Shown: positions 1 through 5,109 of the stretch, piece by piece | Numbering within the stretch: position 1 is the stretch's first letter | How the letters are laid out: every line of letters starts with the position of its first letter | Origin: Pedobacter schmidteae | Lineage (GTDB): Bacteria; Bacteroidota; Bacteroidia; Sphingobacteriales; Sphingobacteriaceae | Direction: 5' to 3' | DNA: 5,109 nucleotides | Assembly (NCBI GenBank): GCA_945906015.1 | Contig: CAMDQV010000176.1 | Coordinates: 1 to 5,109, forward strand | Position numbers and translations under genes: made by a program | The notes under the pieces: generated by a model | What the model saw: only the letters and a program-made list of their open reading frames with translations | Told to the model about the DNA's origin: nothing | Databases searched by the model: none

Positions 1-1085
1 AACCAGAATAATTGCGGAGAAATAACGTTACAGGTCATCATGATCCAGTATGCCCACCAGTATGGTCCGCTTACCCTATTTAAAAATGCATATTGCTCAT
101 ATTCAACTCCTGAGTACCAAGCAATAAATAATTCAGTTAAATAAGCTACACCTACTATTGAACCAGTAAGAATAATGATCTTATTCATTGATTCAATATG
201 AAACATGGTAATGTAGTTTTCAAAGTTCATTACTTTACGCGTTACTAGCAATAAAGTCTGAACCATCGCAAATCCTGAAAAAATAGCTCCAGCAACAAAA
301 TATGGAGGAAAGATCGTTGTATGCCATCCCGGAACGACTGATGTTGCAAAATCCATGGATACGATTGTGTGTACCGAAAGTACAAGTGGTGTAGAAACGC
401 CTGCAAGTACCAGAGATACCAATTCAAAACGTTGCCATGTTTTAACTGAACCATTCCATCCAAAAGAAAGAATAGAATAAATACGACGACGTGTACCAAT
501 TGCACGGTCACGGATAGTAGCGATATCAGGAAGTAAACCTGTATACCAGAATACTAAAGAAACCGAGAAGTATGTCGAGATTGCGAATACGTCCCATACC
601 AATGGCGAGTTAAAATTCACCCATAAAGAACCATACTGATTAGGTAATGGAAGTGCCCAGTGAAATAACCAAGGGCGACCCATGTGCGAAATAATGTATG
701 AAGCCGCACAGATAACGGCAAAAATGGTCATTGCCTCTGCTGAACGGTTTATTGAGTTTCGCCAGTTTTGACGGAATAGGAGTAACACGGCCGATATCAG
801 GGTTCCGGCATGTCCGATACCTACCCACCATACAAAACCTGTAATATCCCAGGCCCAACCTACAGTTTTATTTAATCCCCATTCTCCAACACCAAACCAA
901 AAGGTCCAGCCTACTGAGAATATCCATAGGCCTGCACCCATGGCAGAAACTATAAAGCCGATCCACCAGGCTTTATTTGGTTTGTTTTCTACGGGAACCA
1001 ATATATCTTCGGTGACCTTGGAATAGGTAATATTTTGACCGGTTACTAAGGGTTCTCTAAGTATAGACTCGTGATGAGATGACAT
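1..1085 (-). CDS. actC: ActC, NrfD/PsrC-like membrane subunit of Alternative Complex III (3' end missing)
   Basis: Integral membrane quinol-oxidising subunit of ACIII, related to NrfD and PsrC. The frame is open from an ATG at 1085-1083 to the left edge, giving 361 residues with no stop; the family is usually about 450-480 residues, so roughly the last quarter is missing. After a polar N-terminus (MSSHHESILREPLVTGQ), about eight hydrophobic segments can be seen, near residues 40-62, 80-104, 118-136, 163-183, 221-243, 257-281, 303-324 and 341-361. Recognisable conserved stretches include GIGHAGTLISA (89-99), SHMGRPW (133-139) and SPLVWDVFAIST (160-171). His134 and Asp165, near the membrane surface, are candidate quinol-site or proton-path residues by analogy with solved ACIII structures; this is inference. 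The start is well fixed: the actB stop codon lies in the same frame seven codons upstream, and no other start codon of the ATG type lies between. There is no Shine-Dalgarno sequence. Identification as ActC rather than the paralogue ActF rests on its position directly after actB. Confidence 0.93.
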   Translation of the reverse strand, partial: MSSHHESILREPLVTGQNITYSKVTEDILVPVENKPNKAWWIGFIVSAMGAGLWIFSVGWTFWFGVGEWGLNKTVGWAWDITGFVWWVGIGHAGTLISAVLLLFRQNWRNSINRSAEAMTIFAVICAASYIISHMGRPWLFHWALPLPNQYGSLWVNFNSPLVWDVFAISTYFSVSLVFWYTGLLPDIATIRDRAIGTRRRIYSILSFGWNGSVKTWQRFELVSLVLAGVSTPLVLSVHTIVSMDFATSVVPGWHTTIFPPYFVAGAIFSGFAMVQTLLLVTRKVMNFENYITMFHIESMNKIIILTGSIVGVAYLTELFIAWYSGVEYEQYAFLNRVSGPYWWAYWIMMTCNVISPQLFW

Positions 1086-1106
1086 ATCTTTATTAAATTT
1101 CTTGTA
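1086..1106 (-). other. 21-bp actB-actC intergenic gap
   Basis: Short A/T-rich spacer between the actB stop and the actC ATG. It has no hairpin and no GGAGG-like ribosome binding site, only the weak purine run AATAAAGAT next to the start. The close spacing supports co-transcription and possibly coupled translation. Because the actB TAA is in frame with actC, the actC start cannot lie further upstream. Confidence 0.7.
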
Positions 1107-4100
1107 TTAAACCTCTACAGTATTTCTAACTTTTGTTTGATATCCAACGCCTGGCTTGACATTAATCTCCTCCAGAACATAATAGGTACGTTCGCTCTTT
1201 AATGCTTTTGACACTTCAGATTCAGGATCATTACCATCACCAAAGATGATCGCATTTGTTGGGCAAGTTTGCTGACATGCAACTTTAATATCGCCATCTT
1301 TCAACTTACGCTTATCTAATTTCGCAGCAAGCTTACCAGCCTGAATACGTTGAACGCACATAGAACATTTTTCCATTACACCTCTTGAACGGGTAGTAAC
1401 GTCAGGGTTTAACATTAGTTGCGTAAACTCATTGTTCATGTAGTTATCAAAACGAGAATCATTCCAATAGTTAAACCAGTTGAATCGACGCACTTTGTAC
1501 GGACAGTTGTTGGCACAATAACGTGTTCCAATACAACGATTGTAAGCCATTTGATTCAGACCTTCTGAAGAGTGTACAGTTGCCAAAACAGGACAAACAG
1601 TTTCGCATGGAGCATGATCACAATGCTGACACATCATTGGCTGATGTACAACAGATACGTTATCCAAATTCTCAAGCTTATCTATTTCTTCTTCTTTAGT
1701 TATTCTGTTATCACCATCATTGATTGAATAATAACGGTCAATACGTATCCAGTGCATTTCACGACGACGACGAACCTCATCACGACCAACAACAGGAATA
1801 TTATTTTCGGCACTACAAGCAACAATACATGCACCACAACCCGTACAGGCATTCAAATCGATTGCCATTACCCAATTATGACCCGGCTGCTCATATTCAT
1901 TCCATAGATCATATTTATTAACATGAGCATGTCCTGTACCTGCAGTTGGATCTTTTAGGAAGCTTTTCAAAGTTGTTTCACGAACAATGTTTCTACCTTC
2001 AATGGTATGGTGAGTTTGTGTTTGAGCCAGTTCATAAGTGCCTGAAGCCTTGCTTATACTTGCAGAAGTTGATAGCTGCAGGGTTGCATTTACCAGACGA
2101 AGGAATGGATAGACATTCTTACCAATTTCTGAGCCAGCCTTTCCAGCCTTAGCTCTTCCATATCCTAAAGCGACAGAGACAGTTCCAGTAGCCTGGCCCG
2201 GCTGAATTAATACCGGTAGCGTAACACTGTATTTATCTGTTTTTATCTCAACAAGATCTAATTCAGCTATACCTAATTTTTCGGCAAACTTCGGATTAAT
2301 AGCGGCATAATTATCCCAGGTTACTTTTGAAACCGGATCAGGTAACTCCTGTAACCATGGATTATTTGCAGCCTTACCGTCGCCGATAGCTACATTCTGA
2401 TAAATATGAAGCTCTATTCCATTTTGGCCACCTTTGGCAAGGCTATTGCTTTCAGCGATAATGGTCTGAACAACTGAATTCAATTCGCGCGAGAAAGAAT
2501 AAACACCTACAGATTTTGCAGGAAGAGTAACTGAACCTTTTTGCAAAAGCTCTTTCCACGTTGTTCCTGATTGTACAAGAACTGATTTAGACCAGTTGTT
2601 TTGTATGTACTGGTAGTAATCCGTAACTAGACTTTCAGACCAGATCAATAATCCCTGCTCAGCATTACGCGAATTATAAACAGGATTGATTGCAGGCTGA
2701 ATAATAGTATAGTAACCTTCTACAGGATTTGAATCGCCCCATGACTCTAAATAATGGTGATTTGGAGCTATTACCTGACATAATGAAGCTGTTTCATCTT
2801 TACGGTCGGCAAAAGAAACACGTAATTTAACTTTACTCAAAGCATCAGTAAATGCTTTTGCATCATTAAAATCATAGGCAGGATTACTGTTTAAGAAGAA
2901 AACTGCATCTACTTCGCCACGATTCATTTCATTTACGAACTCTACAAACTCTGCATCATTTCCAGCAAACTGGTATGAAGGATTGTCAAGATCAATGGTT
3001 GTACCATAACTGCCCAATAAAGCATTGATGGCATTCACAACTATTTGAATGGAAACATCATTTGATCCACTTACAACAAGTGAAGCACCCTTAGCAGCTG
3101 AAAGCTCTTTTGCAGCAAGCGCGATTGCTTTTTCAGCATTCGGATTATTGGCAAGAGGCCTAGAACCTGATACAATACCACCAAGGGCAGCATATAAATT
3201 AAGAAGAGCAATACCTTCTTCAGATGGCTTTAATGGAAGACGTGCATCTGCATTAGAACCCGTTAAGCTCATTCCAGTTTCAAACTGAATATGACGGGAC
3301 ATTTTTTTGCCTTCTAAAGAGGCGTTATTTCTTTTTGAAACATATTGACGACTGAACTCTAATGGAGAGATCCAGGTTCCAAGAAAATCTGCTCCAAAAC
3401 TTACAATCAGATCAGCCTTGTCAAAACGATATCTTGGAAGAACCGCTTTCCCGAAACTATTTTCGTTAGACTTGATCATTCCGGTATACGAAATAGCATC
3501 AACCTGAATATGTTTTGTGTTTGGATATTGAGCAGTAAAGTCAGCAATAGCGGCTTTACTTGAAGGACTATTGACAGTAGAAGAAACGATACGGATCTTC
3601 TTTCCACCTGTTTTTACCTTTAATAATTCCTGCTTAACAAATTGATCGATGTTTTCCCAAGTGGCATCAGCATCATTCAAAACCGGATCTTTAAGTTTTG
3701 AAACATCATAAAGATCGAGCACTGAAGCCTGACCCTTTGCATCTAAACTACCTTTGCTTAGCACACAAGCAGGATTTCCTTCTATTTTGATCGGGCGTCC
3801 TTCTCGAGTTTTTACAAGAACACTATGACCATTAAAGGTAGAAGTGTAGTAATTAGGTATACCAGGTACAATTTCTTCAGGTTTTACCAGGTAAGGAATT
3901 GATTTATGAACCGGAACTTTCTGACAAGCAGCAAGGGTGACTGTACCTAAACCAAATCCAAGTGCCTTTAAAAAATCGCGTCGTGGGGCTACGGTACTTA
4001 AACCTGCCTCATTCAGAACTTCTTCTATTGGAAGCGGTTCAGCGAACTCGTTTTTGCTCTTTTCAGCAAAATCTTTGGTGTTCTGCAGCTCTTCTAAACC

Positions 4101-4127
4101 TTTCCAGTATTTTTTATTGCTTTCCAT
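1107..4127 (-). CDS. actB: ActB, fused molybdopterin-oxidoreductase-like / iron-sulfur subunit of Alternative Complex III
   Basis: Periplasm-facing lipoprotein of 1006 residues that carries electrons from the quinol site in ActC to the ActA haems. The N-terminus has the extended Tat signal typical of this family: YWKGLEEL at 7-14, the twin arginine RRDFLK at 49-54, a hydrophobic stretch, and a lipobox LAAC ending at Cys68, the probable lipidated residue. Residues about 75-700 form the B1 part, resembling the large subunit of molybdopterin oxidoreductases (for example IKIEGNP at 113-119). It lacks the Cys motif for the usual N-terminal [4Fe-4S] cluster, in line with known ActB proteins that bind no molybdenum. 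Residues about 750-1006 form the B2 part, a four-cluster ferredoxin of the PsrB/NrfC type. Its 15 cysteines are 761, 764, 767, 771; 833, 836, 841, 845; 865, 871, 875; and 921, 924, 951, 955. This fits three [4Fe-4S] clusters and one [3Fe-4S]. An in-frame TGA directly before the ATG fixes the start. The length is normal for a B1-B2 fusion, and I see no frameshift. Confidence 0.97.
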   Translation of the reverse strand: MESNKKYWKGLEELQNTKDFAEKSKNEFAEPLPIEEVLNEAGLSTVAPRRDFLKALGFGLGTVTLAACQKVPVHKSIPYLVKPEEIVPGIPNYYTSTFNGHSVLVKTREGRPIKIEGNPACVLSKGSLDAKGQASVLDLYDVSKLKDPVLNDADATWENIDQFVKQELLKVKTGGKKIRIVSSTVNSPSSKAAIADFTAQYPNTKHIQVDAISYTGMIKSNENSFGKAVLPRYRFDKADLIVSFGADFLGTWISPLEFSRQYVSKRNNASLEGKKMSRHIQFETGMSLTGSNADARLPLKPSEEGIALLNLYAALGGIVSGSRPLANNPNAEKAIALAAKELSAAKGASLVVSGSNDVSIQIVVNAINALLGSYGTTIDLDNPSYQFAGNDAEFVEFVNEMNRGEVDAVFFLNSNPAYDFNDAKAFTDALSKVKLRVSFADRKDETASLCQVIAPNHHYLESWGDSNPVEGYYTIIQPAINPVYNSRNAEQGLLIWSESLVTDYYQYIQNNWSKSVLVQSGTTWKELLQKGSVTLPAKSVGVYSFSRELNSVVQTIIAESNSLAKGGQNGIELHIYQNVAIGDGKAANNPWLQELPDPVSKVTWDNYAAINPKFAEKLGIAELDLVEIKTDKYSVTLPVLIQPGQATGTVSVALGYGRAKAGKAGSEIGKNVYPFLRLVNATLQLSTSASISKASGTYELAQTQTHHTIEGRNIVRETTLKSFLKDPTAGTGHAHVNKYDLWNEYEQPGHNWVMAIDLNACTGCGACIVACSAENNIPVVGRDEVRRRREMHWIRIDRYYSINDGDNRITKEEEIDKLENLDNVSVVHQPMMCQHCDHAPCETVCPVLATVHSSEGLNQMAYNRCIGTRYCANNCPYKVRRFNWFNYWNDSRFDNYMNNEFTQLMLNPDVTTRSRGVMEKCSMCVQRIQAGKLAAKLDKRKLKDGDIKVACQQTCPTNAIIFGDGNDPESEVSKALKSERTYYVLEEINVKPGVGYQTKVRNTVEV

Positions 4128-4172
4128 TCAAGCTATATAAAGTATACGTAATGTGATCTTAAAATTATTTAA
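4128..4172 (-). other. 45-bp actA-actB intergenic gap
   Basis: A/T-rich spacer between the actA stop and the actB start. I see no stable stem-loop with a T-run, no Shine-Dalgarno sequence before actB, and no convincing match to the Bacteroidota promoter pattern (TTTG near -33, TAnnTTTG near -7). The small palindromes TACGTA and GTATAC are too short to read as operators. The gap most likely sits inside one operon transcript. Confidence 0.6.
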
Positions 4173-5109
4173 TTAGTAATGACACTTTGCACATTCCAGT
4201 CCGCCTAAAACAGCAGCTGTAACTTTTTCACCTTTTTTCAATTTATCATGAGCAGCAATTAGCTTATCATAATAAGGATTATCCTTATGATTAACCTCTG
4301 TTTCCCTGTGGCAATTGATACACCATTTCATGGTCAATGGAGAGTATTGATAAACTTCTTCCATAGTTTGAATTGGACCGTGACATTTTTGACATTCAAT
4401 ACCTGCAACTGAAACATGCTGAGAGTGGTTAAAATAAGCAAGGTCAGGTAAATTATGAATTCTGATCCACTCTACAGGTTTAGTATTTGTACCGTAAACC
4501 TGAGTATCCTCGTTATAGTCTAAAGCACTGTATATCTTCATGATTTCAGGAGAAGTTTTACCATCATATTTTTCTGAAGCTTTCACATAATTGTGGCAGT
4601 TCATACAAACATTCAAAGAAGGTATGCTCGCATTTTTAGAAGAATAAGCACCTGAGTGACAGTACTGACAATCAACTTTATTTATTCCTGAGTGTAGTTG
4701 GTGAGAAAACTTAATTGGCTGAACCGGTTGATAACCTGTATGAACTCCTGTTTCCCACATGCCTTTCCATCCGGTCGAACCAAGAAAGATTACGCTTAAA
4801 AGAACTATGAAAAGAATGAATTTTTTGTTTTTGGATAATTTCTTTAATCCTGCAAAACGATCTTTATCAACAGTATCTTCCTCTTCAACAGCTGTACCCT
4901 TTTTCTGGAGCATAACGCGTTCCAAAGTCTGTATAACTTTGTTAAGGACCAAAATAACAAGAAATGCGATGATAATTACGGCCAAAAGTCCGAATAACAT
5001 GAAGTTACTCACTCCATTTGATGTTGCTGTGCCACCTGCACCAGCCTGAGCTGCATTTGGATCTACTGCCGGTTTTGGATCTCCAACCTTCACATAAGCG
5101 ATTATGTTC
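4173..5109 (-). CDS. actA: ActA, multihaem cytochrome c subunit of Alternative Complex III (5' end missing)
   Basis: Membrane-anchored c-type cytochrome that takes electrons from ActB and passes them to a periplasmic carrier or a terminal oxidase. The frame is open from the right edge to the TAA at 4175-4173. A GTG at 5093-5091 would give 306 residues, but codons continue upstream without a stop (NIIAY, then V at the GTG), so the true start is probably outside the window. Numbering from that GTG, a Pro/Ala/Gly-rich linker (7-28) leads to two membrane segments (31-50 and 91-106) joined by a Lys/Arg-rich loop that should be cytoplasmic. The periplasmic C-terminal part has five CxxCH haem sites starting at Cys142, Cys163, Cys234, Cys258 and Cys301, the last only two residues from the end. 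Histidines such as 131, 134, 223 and 226 are likely distal ligands. Five haems match the pentahaem ActA family, and position directly before actB confirms the assignment. The upstream fragment NIIAYV looks like the last helix of a class I cytochrome c, which suggests a sixth haem domain outside the window. Confidence 0.93.
   Translation of the reverse strand, partial: NIIAYVKVGDPKPAVDPNAAQAGAGGTATSNGVSNFMLFGLLAVIIIAFLVILVLNKVIQTLERVMLQKKGTAVEEEDTVDKDRFAGLKKLSKNKKFILFIVLLSVIFLGSTGWKGMWETGVHTGYQPVQPIKFSHQLHSGINKVDCQYCHSGAYSSKNASIPSLNVCMNCHNYVKASEKYDGKTSPEIMKIYSALDYNEDTQVYGTNTKPVEWIRIHNLPDLAYFNHSQHVSVAGIECQKCHGPIQTMEEVYQYSPLTMKWCINCHRETEVNHKDNPYYDKLIAAHDKLKKGEKVTAAVLGGLECAKCHY

Noticed and set aside
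245..858. Short minus-strand reading frames of 88 and 72 codons within 245-511 and 640-858
   Set aside because: Both overlap the continuous actC frame on the same strand in a different frame. The actC frame encodes recognisable NrfD-like membrane segments, so these are shadows.
1724..1921. His/Tyr/Asn-rich plus-strand reading frame opposite actB
   Set aside because: It is antisense to the strongly conserved iron-sulfur part of actB, and its low-complexity composition reflects the complement of that gene.
3049..3288. 79-codon plus-strand reading frame opposite actB
   Set aside because: It is an Ala/Ser-rich shadow of the actB coding strand with no ribosome binding site or family resemblance.
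1107..4127. An active molybdenum oxidoreductase such as polysulfide, tetrathionate or nitrite reductase
   Set aside because: The B1 part lacks the iron-sulfur motif of active enzymes, B1 and B2 are fused in one chain, and the multihaem cytochrome upstream and NrfD-like gene downstream are the signature of ACIII.
4759..5049. 96-codon plus-strand reading frame opposite actA
   Set aside because: It lies wholly antisense to the membrane-hairpin part of actA, and its product has no recognisable domain. It is a by-product of the codon pattern of the real gene.
5091..5093. GTG as the actA start codon, giving a 306-residue protein
   Set aside because: The frame is open upstream to the window edge and encodes cytochrome-like residues. 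A start here would also leave no signal peptide, only a linker before the first membrane segment.
1..5109. CRISPR arrays, insertion sequences, tRNA or rRNA genes, or a new defence or mobile system
   Set aside because: No direct repeat arrays, terminal inverted repeats or RNA gene signatures are visible. Coding by the three act genes covers all but 66 bp of the window.

Overview
The window is compact and entirely coding apart from two short gaps. It holds three genes, all on the minus strand and read from the right edge to the left. Together they are the first three subunits of a bacterial Alternative Complex III (ACIII, quinol:cytochrome c / quinol:oxidase oxidoreductase): actA (multiheme cytochrome c, cut by the right edge), actB (fused molybdopterin-oxidoreductase-like and iron-sulfur protein, complete) and actC (NrfD-like quinol-site membrane subunit, cut by the left edge).

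The organism is most likely a member of the Bacteroidota, possibly the Cytophagales/Sphingobacteriales side, though I cannot name a genus. The reasons are the act gene order, the A/T-rich codon choice, the absence of Shine-Dalgarno sequences before actB and actC, and the Bacteroidota-like N-terminus of ActB (YWKGLEEL, then RRDFLK, then LAAC).

Layout from right to left (5' to 3' on the minus strand): actA at 5109-4173, a 45-bp gap, actB at 4127-1107, a 21-bp gap, then actC from 1085 past the left edge. No terminator-like hairpin is visible in either gap, so the three genes probably share one transcript. By analogy with known loci, actD, actE, actF and possibly haem-copper oxidase genes would lie beyond the left edge.

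The parts fit together as a respiratory complex. ActC would oxidise menaquinol near the periplasmic face. Electrons would then pass along the [3Fe-4S]/[4Fe-4S] chain in the C-terminal part of ActB and on to the haems of ActA, and from there to a soluble carrier or directly to a terminal oxidase. The N-terminal part of ActB has the fold of a molybdenum enzyme but no visible [4Fe-4S] motif for one, as expected for ACIII.

This is a known system, not a new one. The points most worth checking are that actA probably carries a further N-terminal monohaem cytochrome domain outside the window, so its apparent GTG start is false; that the ActA haem domain shows an internal duplication; and that a Cys-to-Thr substitution marks the [3Fe-4S] site of ActB.
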